Below are positions 1 through 11,855 of a stretch of DNA of 64,000 bases, in pieces. The DNA is from Rhizopus sp. PT2906 (taxonomy: Eukaryota; Mucoromycota; Mucoromycetes; Mucorales; Rhizopodaceae). The notes below the pieces were generated by a model, which was not told the DNA's origin, made no database searches, and worked only from the letters and a program-made list of their open reading frames with translations. The stretch spans positions 235,787-299,786 of the forward strand of contig JAMYHX010000006.1 in the NCBI GenBank assembly GCA_025529335.1, read 5' to 3'. The first letter of the stretch is position 1, and each line of letters opens with the position of its first letter. Both the position numbers and the translations under genes were made by a program.

Positions 1-868
1 CTTTTTCTTACCTTGATATACTGTTCAATATCAAACATAAATGGTTCATGTCCAAAATTGGTCGTAATCTTTTCTCCGGTCGTACGCAATCCAACAGACG
101 GATACAGCGGTTTACTCACATCAATCTGTCTGAACGCTGTGCCCAGAAACTTGCCATTCTTTGTATAAAAGGCCGACCCATCTGCAAAATTGACACCACA
201 GCCAATGACATCTCCGGTTGTAAAGCAAGGACCATAATTTTGTCCAATGCCAGAACCAGCAAATGAATGACCATCATCTCCATGATACCCCCAAGAATCT
301 ACATCCCATCCGGGAAGTCGTTCTGTCTTGTTCTCTGCACAGCAAAATCCAATACCGATATATCCATCCTCTCCCTTGGATATCACTTTCATCTCATAAT
401 AGAATATGCCACACTGAGGTCGCATAGGAAAGTTTGATCTTGCCAGTGCTGCATGTGTCTCTTGTTTTCCTGGTCCTAATATATACTTAGTTTCTTCTTT
501 TGTTTATTACAAGTGTAAAGTGTACCGATATATGTCAATTCGATGCCATTACTGCCAACATCGATATTTTTTGATTTGTCTTTTGAATTCCAAAATGTAG
601 GTAAACGCAAGTCAAGATTAACAAGATCGTGTTCTTGTTTGTCCTTTACTGCTGTAGTTGATTCTTGTGTTGTCTTTTGAACATGTTGCATCAGATTGTA
701 TTGCTCAGTGACTAAATTTCCATAAAGTGTCAGTTTAAGATAACTGGGATATTTGGGTGGAGCCAATGACCAATGAGGTGAAGATGAGGTATTGGTCTTA
801 ATCTTTTGACTGCCAAGCCCCGGATAAAGTAGTGCAGGGAAAGCTATATTATAAGTGGAGGTCATCAC
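1..868 (-). CDS. SPRY-domain protein, RanBPM/Gid1 (Vid30)-like, 5' part
   Basis: This is the N-terminal part of a SPRY-domain protein; the gene runs off the left window edge. Exon 1 is 868-526, a 50-nt GT..AG intron covers 525-476, and exon 2 runs from 475 to base 1. The joined protein contains a typical SPRY core (GIFYYEMK, then IGIGFC, LPGWDVDSWGYHGDDG, YTKNGKFLGTAF). This pattern is closest to RanBPM/RanBP9 and yeast Vid30/Gid1, the scaffold of the GID/CTLH ubiquitin ligase, which directs degradation of gluconeogenic enzymes in yeast. The LisH, CTLH and CRA domains expected after SPRY would lie outside the window, so the subfamily is inferred from SPRY alone. The start at 868 is the first ATG in frame. 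The stop of the same-strand SMYD gene is 113 nt upstream. Confidence 0.8.
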
Positions 869-981
869 TATTGAGGAGGAAGAAGAAGAAAAAACACACG
901 TGATACGTCATGATTATGCGGTTTTAAAAAGTCTCACAGTGATTTATGCATTATGTTACACATTTTGACAGCAGCGTTTTT

Positions 982-2754
982 TTACACTTTTATTTGGTTC
1001 ATTGATTGCTGAATATGATGCACCTTAGGATGGGATTGACCAAAGGCCACGGAGCGTATGTTGAGAGCTTGTTGAAAGGCATGACGTGCTTCCTTTAACC
1101 ATTTCTTTTCCAAGATCACACTCGAACATTCACTTGCCATCTTTTGACACAGCTCTCCTAGATTTTGCCAGTAATCAGACAGTTCTGACGTATTACCAGG
1201 TAGACCTCCAATGGTAGCGTACTGCTCTATAAGTGATATAATCGACTTGTTTGTCTCGATGGCTCCTTTCAGGTTGCCGTTATAGCGCATACAATTCATC
1301 AATGGAATATACGAATTGAAGCGAAGTGAATGCAAGGGATGTAGTTTACCCTTTTCTATAGTTGCATTCTTGGTCAAGCGCTCTAATTGCTGACCTCCAG
1401 ATCTAAAATCGCGCTTTTGACGGATATATGTCATACCCGCCGAATAGCTTTTCTCTGCTTCTCCCAAAACGGTTCGCAGTTGGTCTCCTTCTATTTCATG
1501 CTCACATGCAGCGCATTTGAAACTAGATTCGACTGATACGCTGAGCTGTCCTTTTAGTAAAATGTCTATATTTGTTGGTGGTATGATATATACATCCTTT
1601 GCACACTGGTGACAAACAATACCAGAAAGTAGGCGATCCACTGATTTTTCCATAGGACTGGTACATCTCTTACACTTGCACCAAAAATGTTTGGTCGCTA
1701 GCAGCTCCTGTCGTCTTTCGTCTCTATTTGAGTAAATGTCGATATAACTAACAACTAATTCCTCATCTTTTTGAACTGGACGGATGGTTCTAAAGGCTAA
1801 CTGGCCATTGGGTAACCCGACAAATGCTGTGTTTGGATTACATCCATGGTTGAAGAATAATGCACCCAGAGGGAATAAACCAAGGGCAACATCTGTATTT
1901 CGTGAATGGTTGTCGCCTAATCCATGAGCATTCGAATTGATCCTTTTTTATCATACATTAATGAATACAACTGTTCTTTTGTACGTATTTTAACTTTAAA
2001 TTACCTGCAAGCAAGGGCAACCATATCTTCAACTGGAATTCGCAAAGATTCTGGTAATTCTGTTGACAATCTTTCAGCTGTGATGTAAAAAAGATCAATA
2101 AAGGGGTTAACAATGAAATAATCGCGACAAGGACTTACAAGCAGCTGTGAGAACCTGTTTGAATGCAGCAGGCGCGCTTTCGATATGACTTAGTAAATCT
2201 TGTACACACCAAAAGGGCGTCGCGTTTGAAACATGATCTTGAGAATCTAGCTGACGACGAGCAAGCAGTAAGAGCATCAATCGAAGTAGATCAATCTCGA
2301 CATCAGTAGCATGAGCAATTGCTTCAAGTTGACCAAAAGTACTACAAATCAGCTCATGTAGAGCGCGATCCTTATCTAAACATGTCTTTGAACAATAATA
2401 AGAAAGTGGACAATGAGTGCATCTCACTTTGTCTGATGACAGATCTGCTAGACAAGTGTGGCAGTTTTGGTCAATAAAGTCAGAACGAACAACAAAAGCT
2501 GTGGCTGTCTCGAGACTGACAGTGACACCTTCAGGTAATTCCTTTGCAGCAACAGCATGACGCCCCTTTGCTTTTGTATTCTTTAGTTGAACTGGATAGT
2601 CTGTAAATGCCTTTTCATAAAATGGATTGATGTTCTCCAATACAACGGCTTTCTTCTTGTTCTTTTTCTTTTTGCTGCTTGGTTTTTCTCCAACTGAGCA
2701 AGAATTGTCTAATGTCTCGCTTAGTTTGGTTATTTGCTCGTCAGCGAGAGCCAT
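982..2754 (-). CDS. SET and MYND domain (SMYD) protein lysine methyltransferase
   Basis: A complete SMYD-type protein of about 549 residues in three exons: 2754-2139, 2077-2005 and 1942-982, with GT..AG introns of 61 and 62 nt. Order of parts: a lysine-rich N-terminus, the split SET start (AKGRHAVAAKELPEG), a MYND zinc finger at about residues 98-137 (CHTCL, CTHC, YYCSKTC, HELIC), the SET core with NHGCNPN, which binds S-adenosylmethionine, YIDIY in the catalytic channel, and a post-SET CKCKRC zinc cluster. A helical TPR-like C-terminal region follows. SMYD enzymes methylate histone and non-histone lysines; the substrate here is unknown. The exon lengths sum to a multiple of three and both joins restore the conserved SET frame, so the model is well supported. 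Confidence 0.9.
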
Positions 2755-3945
2755 GGTTGCTTTTTTTTTTTAAAAAAAAAAAAGGAAAATATGTCACAGA
2801 AATGATTCCTGAAAGTGGTAGTTTAACAGTGAATTTATTTTGAATAATGGAAGCATCCAAGATATTGTTAACAATAAAAAGGGAAAGAAATGTTGTGAGT
2901 ATATGTCATTTTGTATATTGGGCAAACATTGTCTCAGAACTTCATTCGAGCAAAGGTGAGCACTGTGTATTTGCTTACATTGATAATACCGTGAACAGAA
3001 TGAGTTTGTTTGTTTTGTAAATATACAGAATCTATCATTCCCCTCCTTAGTCTTTGTTACTTTTTTGTAGAAAGACTTAGATTCTGTATTCACATTTCCC
3101 TTGAGCTTACATGACTTATCCTGGAATTTATCCATTTGAAAACTAAAAAATCCCTCATGCATACGTACTTTTCTCGATTGATCAAAAGCTAAGAGTATCC
3201 GACTAACACACATGTATTCAAATGAGAATATGATGGCATCAGTATTCCATATTCATGAATTAAACGTGAAACTTTATGTCAAAAATTAAAGGTGAAACGT
3301 AGTAAAAGACTTGTATAAATCCCTAGTCTATTTATCTTGTGTGCAACAACATTGCTAGAACCCCTCCCCAGCTTTAAGATTTACAAAGTATGCCAATTGA
3401 ATGAATATTAAAGTAACCCTTTAATGAACCGATGTTCATTCCTCAATATAATCTGATATACTTGATGCATTGCACCCTTCAGAAAGACATCAGTAATGCA
3501 ATACAAGTTTGATTTTTAGACTGAAATATATCACCAGCGAAACTTAATATGCTTATCTCAAACTAGGCCAAGAAGAGAAAGAGAGAGAGGACGATAAGAG
3601 CCAAAGTCAAATTGCAAAAGATAAAGTAAGTTTATCAACGTCATTAAACAAACTTGCTGCCCTCATCAAAGGAGGGAGGGGTTTCATTTATTGAGAGTCT
3701 CTCCAGGAAGCAACTAAAAAGTGACAATTTCACACACAAGCTAGTCTGTGACTCAACATGAATATTTACACTATGAGTCAGAGTTTCTCTAGCTAAAATT
3801 ACGGGGTAAGGCTACACAAAAAATCCCAAATTCGGCATATTGTATAGATGCAGAACCTCTTATCTTTTTGAAAGCCCGAATATACACGATAAGATATAAA
3901 GAGATCAGCTTTTTCATTTCTTTCATTATCATTCACTTTTTTATC
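2755..3945. other. Intergenic region between divergent SMYD and OTC genes
   Basis: The region is AT-rich and serves as a shared upstream region for the leftward SMYD and rightward OTC genes. It contains a homopolymer T/A run directly before the SMYD ATG. A 139-codon leftward frame at 3213-2794 has no recognisable domain and I do not treat it as a gene. Confidence 0.5.
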
Positions 3946-5084
3946 ATGACTGCATTCTCTTTAAAGCCTCAAAAGCCTAACCACTTTATCACCACTGCCG
4001 ACTATACTGCAGACCAGTTACTCGATCTCGTGTATCGAGCGATTCAATTCAAGGTTCAAGCTAAGACTTGCCCAAAGAACGCTGAGCGCCCTCTTGCTGG
4101 CAAGACAGTAGCCCTCATCTTCTCCAAGCGATCCACTCGTACCCGTGTTGCTACAGAAACCGCTGTGAATTACCTTGGTAAGTCTCAAATTGGGAAACAT
4201 AGTCAATGATCACTAACCTGTTTATTTCAAGGTGGTAATCCCATGTTTTTGGGCTCACAAGATATTCAATTGGGTGTCAATGAATCCTTGTTTGATACAG
4301 CTCGTGTCGTCAGTTCCATGGTCGACGGTATCATGGCCCGTGTAGGTGATCATTCAGAAATTGAGGTAAGGGAGAGAACTTGAGGGCTTATTTGCGCATC
4401 TTGTGCTAACTTTCGACTATCTAGACGCTTGCTAAAGAATCGTCTGTGCCTGTGATTAATGCTTTATCTGATAAATATCACCCAACACAAATCTTGGCTG
4501 ATTTGATGACCTTGCATGAATACTACTACCACAAGAAGAACGGTGTAACTGACTCATACTCTGCACATTTACAACATCCCAAGGAAACACTGCCCGGTTT
4601 GAAGGTTGCTTGGATTGGTGATGCGAATAACATGCTTCAAGAATTCCTTGTCTCATTTCCCAAGTGTGGTATCAGTCTTGCTGCTGCTTGTCCTGCCGGC
4701 TACGTATGCGATCAAGACGTACTTGACATTGCCAAGGCAGATGCTGCCAAGACAGGAGCCAGCCTTTTGTTCACTACTGATCCTAAAGAAGCCGTCAAGG
4801 ATTGTGATGTGATCATTACCGATACATGGATCAGTATGGGTCAAGAAGCAGAAAAGATCAAGCGATTACAAGACTTCAAGGGATTCCAAGTGACGCATGA
4901 ATTGGCAGCTGAAGGTGGTGCCAAACCAGATTGGATCTTTATGCATTGCTTGCCTCGTAAAACTGAAGAAGTGAATGATGAGGTCTTTTACTCTGATCGA
5001 TCTGTTGTGTTTGCTGAAGCTGAAAATCGAAAGTGGACCATTCTTTCTGTTATTGATTCATTAATGGTTCGTGGTGGTATTTAA
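3946..5084 (+). CDS. Ornithine carbamoyltransferase
   Basis: Ornithine carbamoyltransferase joins carbamoyl phosphate and ornithine to citrulline in arginine biosynthesis. Exons are 3946-4177, 4232-4365 and 4425-5084; introns are 54 and 59 nt. Visible motifs: SKRSTRTR (carbamoyl-phosphate binding), the family signature LGSQDIQLG after it, YHPTQILAD, and the ornithine-binding HCLPR near the C-terminus ([12 protein letters not shown]). The start was set at the ATG at 3946, giving MTAFSLKPQ. The frame is open upstream to a TTG at 3868, but that codon is unlikely in a fungal nuclear gene. No clear mitochondrial presequence is visible from this start, so the enzyme could be cytosolic as in Saccharomyces; other fungi import theirs. 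A neighbouring FAD monooxygenase converges on it from the right. Confidence 0.93.
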
Positions 5085-5179
5085 AGGGAACTGTCCCTAT
5101 TGTATATTTATTTTAAATCCTTGAATAAAATGCACATAGATATATATATCTTATAAAATATTTATTAGTATATTATTAT

Positions 5180-7269
5180 TTAATTAGGCTTTGAAAGAAG
5201 ATGCGTCTTGAAGTATTCAAGTGCAGAAACAAGGTCATTTTCATTATACACAGTCTTGGATTGTGCCACATAAAGATCAGGACGTACAATCATGAGTACA
5301 CAAGGCGATGGTCCATCAAAGTACTTGGGGAAAAGAGGTAGCAATCCAACACGGCTAGTAACTGAGTAAGGAGAGTCCATACGTTCTTCAGAATAAAATG
5401 AGGTCTGTGCGTCTTGCTCTTCCTGGGGAAGAACAAAAAGGGGGTATTGATTAAAATGAGTGTGCCATGACGATTCGACAATGATTCGCTTCACAGGATA
5501 AGGACGAGCATGAATCCAGAACTTCTCCAAGAGATCAAGTCTTGGTTTAGCTTGGGAAGGGCATGTGGCGACCAAGATGGCAGTATATTGAGTCGTTCCT
5601 ATCAATATTTCGTGCAAGTTCAAACGACGTATCAAACTTGTTCGTTTCTCGAGTGTACGTTGACGAAGTCCCTCAGAGTCTGGTAAGAAATGACCAGCCT
5701 TGATCAGTCCCTTATCAGAGGTGCCCAAGAGATTCGAACCACCGTCAACGGTTACAAATAGTTGCATTACGTTCTTGAATGCGTATTCTCGAACTTGAGG
5801 GATCATCATCATGGTAGACATGGCTGTTTCACGAATATTTCTAGCCAAGAATCCTTCAGTAATACCTGCCTGTGTGGCTCTGCTTGTAACCTTGATTGTT
5901 GAGGCTGCATGTGGTTCTCTCTGCAATAATAAAAGTAAGTATATGAATGACTGTTTTCGCTTGTTCCAATTTACCTCAATGTGATAAGAGTCCAGCAGGG
6001 TTTCAGGATCAGCAGCTTGGCCATTTAGCACAAGGGATAACTTCCATGCAAGGTTATCAGCTAGAGAGAGCATATGTTACTCAAGTCTTTTTTCTTTTAG
6101 AATAAAAACTTACCATCTTGTAAACCCAAGTTCATGCCTTGACCGCCTGCAGGAGAGTGACAGTGAGCAGCATCTATATGGATTTTACGTTTATTTGTTA
6201 TTATGATTGTCACATCTACAACAAACCTCCAATCAAGAATGCTCTTTTGATTCTATACTTGTTGGTAATTCTCTCGTTAATCCTAAAGTAAGATGACCAG
6301 ATCAAATCACTGAGTGTGAATTTGAGAGGAGCAGTGACTCTATCAACAAAGGCTTGGATCTCCTCCAACTTGGGTGGTTCCTCCTTTTGTAATCCATGGG
6401 TAGGTCTAGTGGTCTCTTCCTCGCTTCGATTATAAGCTTCGACATTGCCAAAGATACGAAACACATGGCTGTCGTCTTTTCCTTCTCTACGAGAGTAGAT
6501 GCGTATCATGCCCATGACGTCTACAGATCAACATGAGTACTCTTATCACCATCTACAGAAGTAAACACTTACGCGATTCAAACATAAATGTATTCATCCT
6601 ATCCATCATGTTTTCAATATTCTCACCATGAATAGACAGATCGGCCAAGAAAAACTTGGTTGTGACCGCGATACCTTCATAAGTGAACTCTGGGTTACCT
6701 TTTCTAACTCTTGAATGACTACCATCTGCTCCAACAATAAAGCGTGACTCAATCTTGTGCTCTTGACCTGTTGTCTTGTCCAGTACGACTGAGACGACCT
6801 TTTCATCATCTTGTGTGTAAGATACAAATTCAGTTGACCAGTGAACTGTACAATCTGTCTCATCCTTGATGTGTCTTGTCAAGATTTCCTCGGTTTTACT
6901 CTGCATGACAATAGTCATATGTGGAAAAGGTGTATCACCTAAAGCATCAACATGTCCAAACTAGGCAGGACGTCAACACATTATGATCTTTACACTTTTT
7001 TTTTATAAACTTACCACAGCGCCTTTACGATACATTCGAATACCGCTCGAGACGAATCCTTCAGCAAGGAACTCACCAACTAAGCCCTTGGATTCCAGAA
7101 TTTCCATTGTACGAGACGTGAGAAGAATAGCTCGACTTTGATCTGTTGGTCCAGGCTTTGGATCAAGGCAATAGACAGAGTGGCCTTGACGTGCCAAGAG
7201 ATAAGTAATAAAAAGTCCAGTAGGGCCTGCTCCACTGACTAAGACATCAACTTTTGTTATATCTGACAT
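5180..7269 (-). CDS. FAD-dependent aromatic monooxygenase (phenol 2-monooxygenase type)
   Basis: A flavoprotein hydroxylase of about 607 residues in six exons: 7269-7015, 6960-6573, 6520-6227, 6173-6114, 6060-5975 and 5920-5180. The exons sum to 1824 nt with all joins in frame. Motifs in order: the FAD Rossmann GAGPTG near residue 14, the second FAD site GADGSHSRVR, the ribityl-contact motif GDAAHCHSP followed by GGQGMN, and a C-terminal thioredoxin-like domain ending with the VRPDLYVAQ signature of phenol hydroxylases. Such enzymes use NADPH and oxygen to add a hydroxyl ortho to a phenolic OH, usually in catabolism or secondary metabolism. The substrate cannot be told from sequence. The start is the first ATG before the Rossmann motif, and the protein is likely cytosolic because no targeting peptide is seen. 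Confidence 0.9.
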
Positions 7270-8220
7270 TTGTTTGTTGGATCAATGAAAAAAGAAACAA
7301 AGTACAAAACGTTTATATTTATAGTTGCAGTAATCGGGATCGGATTATCCGTGAATTAAAACGAAACGAATTTTTCCGAGCGTCAATCACACAGCCACCC
7401 TGGGAGCCGGGGGATAAAAGAGTTCTGCAGAAATATCATGCAACCTTTGAATACATCATTGTGATAGCCAAAGTAAGCTACTGTATTATATATAAAACTA
7501 GTTTGACTTTATTAAATAGCAAAATTCTATGAGGTTGACCCTGACTGGACTTTGAGATAATATCTAAGGCACGTACTGCAGTAATAAGCTGTCATAAATA
7601 AAGATCTCACCAAGAGCAAATTATGAAGCTTCTTTAGCTCAGTCGATCTCTCAATATCAAAAGAGGGAGAGAGACGTGAGATAATATCTGTTAGCTAAAG
7701 AAGGGCTAAGAAGATGACAACCTCATCATACAAAGACTTTATCAGCAATGAATCAAGATGAACGACCATCGGGAGATCACTACATGTTATGAGTCAGAGG
7801 TACTATGAGTGTAGTGCCGAAGGTTTTTCTCAAAGTTAATGCAGTTTGTGGTAGAGCCATTACGCAAAAAGCGTAACAGGATAATGATGAACAAGAGCAT
7901 AAGCAGGTTCGGATTCACCTTCAGAAGCTTGAACTCATGATCAACGAGAAGACGAACAAATTGGATCTGAAGAAGATACAAGAATGATGCTATCAGTTCC
8001 AAAAACAAAGATAGGCAAGATATAGAGTCTTTTCAAATATCCGATGACTACAACAAAGAAAAAGGTCCTGCAAGTGGATTGTAAGTTTTATTAGAAAAGT
8101 TACGATAATGATTCCCCAGTGATAGAGGATGATACGCTATATTTGCGTTATATAGAAAGAGACTAGGCAAGAAGTTTGAGATTAAACAAGCAGAATTGTG
8201 ATATAGCAGACGATACAATG
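7270..8220. other. Intergenic region with an imperfect hairpin
   Basis: No confident gene is visible. An inverted repeat of about 75 bp at 7628-7702 pairs CTTCTTTAGCT with AGCTAAAGAAG around a purine-rich loop. Leftward frames between 8008 and 7787 and upstream may be decayed downstream exons of the gene at 8739. Confidence 0.35.
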
Positions 8221-8280
8221 ACAGAACTAGCTTGTACAAACCTAAAGGAAGTTTAGATCAATGTTTCAGTGCGTAGTCGT

Positions 8281-8739
8281 TCGCTTACTTTTCTGCATGC
8301 TTCATGAAAGGCAGTGATGAAAGTAGCAAAGTATTGCATGCATGGAGGAGCAGGCTTATCCATATCTAGAGCGGCCTGAGACGGTTGAGCTCAAGAGAAT
8401 GCAAGGGCCAGTCATAAAAGAACAAAGGTAACAAATCTTACCAACACCATTAGTAAATCGAGTGGGGTCAACATTGATAGGCATTTGGAAGTGAGTGATA
8501 AAGCTAGCCAATGTTCCGAAAATTCTATTGTATAACGGTGAATCGTTTATACGAGCAACTCTTGGAAGGTACTGAGGCGGTAACTGAAATGTAGAAGGCA
8601 TCCCCATATTATTCGCTGCGCGAATTGGACCATAGGGAGAGACAGTTAGACCTGTCACTTGTTCTTTTATTTTTTCGACTCCTGGGCTTGCGAATGACGC
8701 TTCGTGTTGTTTCTTTTTACCTTGACGATTTTGAGGCAT
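8281..8739 (-). CDS. Hypothetical protein, 5' exons; start codon abuts a transposon end
   Basis: The frame opens at the ATG at 8739 (MPQNRQGKKKQ) and contains a proline-rich stretch, then RVARINDSPLYNRIFGTLASFITHF. Splicing GT at 8441 to the AG of TCTTGAG near 8391 keeps the frame open into PAPPCMQYFATFITAFHEACRK, ending at a GTAAGC donor at about 8288. Downstream frames are short and may be decayed. The helical FATFITAF pattern, and a later YLKRLYILP in another frame, faintly resemble Pcl/Pho80-type cyclins, but this is not established. The A of the start codon is the complement of the T in a TA dinucleotide that bounds the left end of the 3.6-kb inverted-repeat element, so the gene has lost its native upstream sequence. 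It could be a pseudogene. Confidence 0.4.
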
Positions 8740-8740
8740 A

Positions 8741-9248
8741 CTGTCTTTCCGCCGTCAATTGGTCATTTTCTTGAAAAACTTGGTCGCTTTTTAAATTCCA
8801 ATTGGACATTTTTGTGAGTTCCAATTGGCCAATATTTTGAAAATCACTTGATCACTTTTTTGAGTCTCAATTGATTCCCTTTTTAAGGACCAATTGATCA
8901 CTTTTTTAACCTCAAATGGTCACTTGATAAATAATTCATGTAGAAGAATGGTACATAATATGGGCCAGATGTGATGTAGTGCAAAGTACCGATGCTGATT
9001 GTCGTCGGTTACATTTGAGAAGATTATAATTTTTTTTAGACAATATACTTTTTTTTAGATTAACTTCATTCCAAACGAAAACTACAATAATTTTATTACT
9101 GAGTGTAAACGGAGGTCGATGAGGTTACTGTTGAGTTCGATAACATTGAGATACTTAGGGGAAATGAGTATGACTTACTAAAACGAAAACATAAAGGTGT
9201 TCCAAAATTCAATCATTATAACTGAAAGCATTACTTTTCCTCTCAGTA
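8741..9248 (+). repeat. Left terminal inverted repeat of the 3.6-kb element
   Basis: It begins CTGTCTTTCCGCC next to TA and contains several spaced CAATTG motifs in the outer 180 bp, which could be repeated binding sites for the element's own protein. It mirrors 11816-12323. The inner edge lies at the TACTGAGAGG sequence. Confidence 0.8.
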
Positions 9249-9944
9249 TAAAGTATAATAAAAAACAAGTTTGAATGAGATCTGGATTTATTATTGCATT
9301 TTGCAGTTCAAAGTTGGGATTATATAAAACATCAAAGTTTTATTAGATTATTCATAGCCAACATACTTCTATTCAGTTGTTGATAGTCTATTAAAAAAAG
9401 GATTAATAAGCCATTCAAAGTAAAATAAGTAAAAAACAATAAATCATGAGTTTAGATATTCGCTCAAGAATGCCGTTGCTATCCTCCCAGGTATAAAAAG
9501 TCATACCCCAAGAAGGGTGGCAGCAAAAAAGAGACAGCCCGTACAGTGAGAGGCCCATGAAACACGGCCATAGGCTTACAACCTGCAAAGGTGAGAGTTG
9601 CTCATGATTCATGTTGAAAAATACTTATCTAAACAATCTTTAATTCCAAATCGAGCTACTATAAATGCATCATTAATCCTATCAATAATAACATAGCCAG
9701 TTTGACAAATTATGTAGTGAATTTACCTTAATAATTACATGAACACTTGAATTAAGAACTGTTATAAAAAAGAAAACGAATAAAATATTATATTGCATCT
9801 CCTTAAACTATCCTAGTAAAAAGTGATGATGTCTGCGTAATCATTAATTTGAACGATTAGCTTTTAGCGCTCTTTGAAAGCTTTATATGCAAGCTTCGTC
9901 AAATAAGTAATTCATTCTTTAAACATTTGCGTTTAAACAATATA
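9249..9944. other. Interior non-coding segment of the 3.6-kb element
   Basis: No supported gene. A patch of higher GC at about 9460-9610 contrasts with its AT-rich surroundings. A 65-codon leftward frame in it has no recognisable domain. Confidence 0.4.
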
Positions 9945-11855
9945 ATGAACAATATTAAACCTCTGCTGAATGAAGGTAAGTATCCATCATCCTCTTCATT
10001 ATATTTATTGATTTTTTTTCTTTAGCTTCTTATGACGACGTTTCTCTAGTTTTAAATTCGTGTCCATTTAACAATTGAAGTAACATGAAATTGATTGAAA
10101 GTTTGAGCCATAGCTTTAACTTTCACGATGAAAAAAAGACAAAAGAAAACCTTTTAAAAAGCTTGACGGAATTTTGGGACTCAAAATGTATTACGAACAA
10201 AAATTCAGCCAAAGCTGTAACAAAAGCGACCAATTTAGCAACGAAGACATTTGATGTGATTAATTCGAGGCCTGTGCAAATGATCATTAACAACAATATT
10301 GCAAAGCAAAGACATCAAATTCAAAAGCAGCGAAGAGCTTTTGTTAGAGACGACATATTGGATCAAGGTTATAAAGATGCAGAAACTAGTTTGGCAAATG
10401 ATACCAATTCTGTGGACAGAACAGAAGTACCTGAAGAACATGAATCACCTAAACAGAAGAAAAGAAAAGCTTTACACAAGAAAGAGTTTAAAACGCTTGA
10501 TAGAGCAGAACAACTTAAAAAGTTGACAGAAAATACGAATACAACATCATTTACCCAAGTTAAAACTAACAAACTTTTATTTAGTGGCACTGAAGGGTTT
10601 TAGATTTGTCAAGAAAAGCATCCATACCAAAAAAATTTGCAAGTGACATTGAAACTTTGAAGAAGGTTTATAGCTTAAATCTTCCGTACCTACTGAAAAA
10701 TGAAGAGCATTATCTCTTAAAGAAGATTGCCCAATGCAGGAATAAAGAGGATTTGTATGCTGCTGTAAAAGATATCGATCCATTTACCAAAGGTTCAGCC
10801 CTTCCATATATAAAGCAAGCTGTGCAGAAGTTGTAAGCATATAATTATTTAATAACTTGCATTATTATTAATCTTTCGTTCACTTTTTTTAGATGTTATT
10901 TATATAAGGATAATCTTTTAGAAGATCATGGCCATAATGAAGATTGGTTTCGTATAATGGTTTACGGTGATATCTTTGATTACATATTTGCTTCAGCAGA
11001 GGGATACATAACTAAAAGGTAGTTTATTACATTATTACTATATAGTTTTTTTATGTTGATAATTTCTTTTAGATCCGAATGCCATTCGAGGATAATAAAA
11101 TCGTTAAAGCAATTAAGTTTGATAGAGAAAGATGTGCCAAATGTGAAGCTAGACTTCATTTTTTGCAACACCTCCGTTACTGGTATCAATGATGTCTTGA
11201 TTTGTGAAGATAAACCCACAGAAAACGAATCAACTAAAGATTCAAAAAAAAAAAAACACGAAAGCTCCGGGAAAAATCGTTAGTTTATTGGAGATTAATT
11301 CTTCACTTTTCAAATGCATTAGAACACTTGCCATCAACTTCATGTCGCTTCAACAAGTTGAATTTATTAATCACGACCACAAAAATCATCGATAGCATCA
11401 TTATACATACAAATTTAAAAGAAGTTAGCATCCCTGTTTCAGAAAGAAGTGGTGGAGCTATTGCAGATTTTATATCAGTAGTCATATCATTAATGGTAAA
11501 GACAGCTTGCATAGCTTTTGTTTTTAAAAAAAAACTCATTCTTAGGTTAAAATAACAATAGAGAACCATAGTGAAGAACATTGACGTTATTGAAACCATT
11601 CTCCAAATCATTCATGAAGATAATTTAAATTTCCTGGCTCCAAATGACTCACTTATATATGAATCTGATTCGGATAGCAGCACTGACAGTACCATATCGA
11701 CACCTTCAAATTCGAAATATAATTGGAAAGCCGCCGAGAGAGAAGAAAGAATTAAGGAAAGAGTGAATGAAGCCATTAGATTGTTGAATGAGCAGTATCA
11801 AAGCCAATATGTATCTACTGAGAGGAAAAGTAATGCTTTCAGTTATAATGATTGA
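9945..11855 (+). pseudogene. PD-(D/E)XK-like protein A, interrupted reading frame
   Basis: A spliced gene with several breaks. Exon 9945-9975 (MNNIKPLLNE) joins at 10026 (SYDDVSLVLNSCPFNN), then an in-frame TGA at 10076 precedes SNMKLIESLSHSFNF. The frame is lost at a GGG run near 10595 and regained as VLDLSRKASIPKKFAS. Further exons give CYLYKDNLLEDHGHNEDWFR, GDIFDYIFASAEGYITKR and a putative nuclease core: KLDFIFC, then ICEDKP 13 residues later (D...ExK). A 12-A run near 11247 shifts the frame again before KAPGKIVSLLEI. The last exons read SIPVSERSGGAIADF and KNIDVIETILQIIHED, and the stop at 11855 lies inside the right inverted repeat. D-ExK followed by a helix fits PD-(D/E)XK folds; catalysis is inferred, not shown. 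The breaks could be decay or homopolymer errors. Confidence 0.55.

Noticed and set aside
2794..3213. 139-codon leftward frame as a gene
   Set aside because: No domain, no splice context, composition like non-coding sequence between divergent promoters.
3868..3945. N-terminal extension of ornithine carbamoyltransferase from a TTG codon
   Set aside because: It would need a non-ATG start and adds a hydrophobic stretch unlike a mitochondrial presequence; the ATG at 3946 fits the family start.
5725..5742. tRNA B-box-like GATTCGAACC
   Set aside because: It lies within the coding exon of the FAD monooxygenase and no cloverleaf forms around it.
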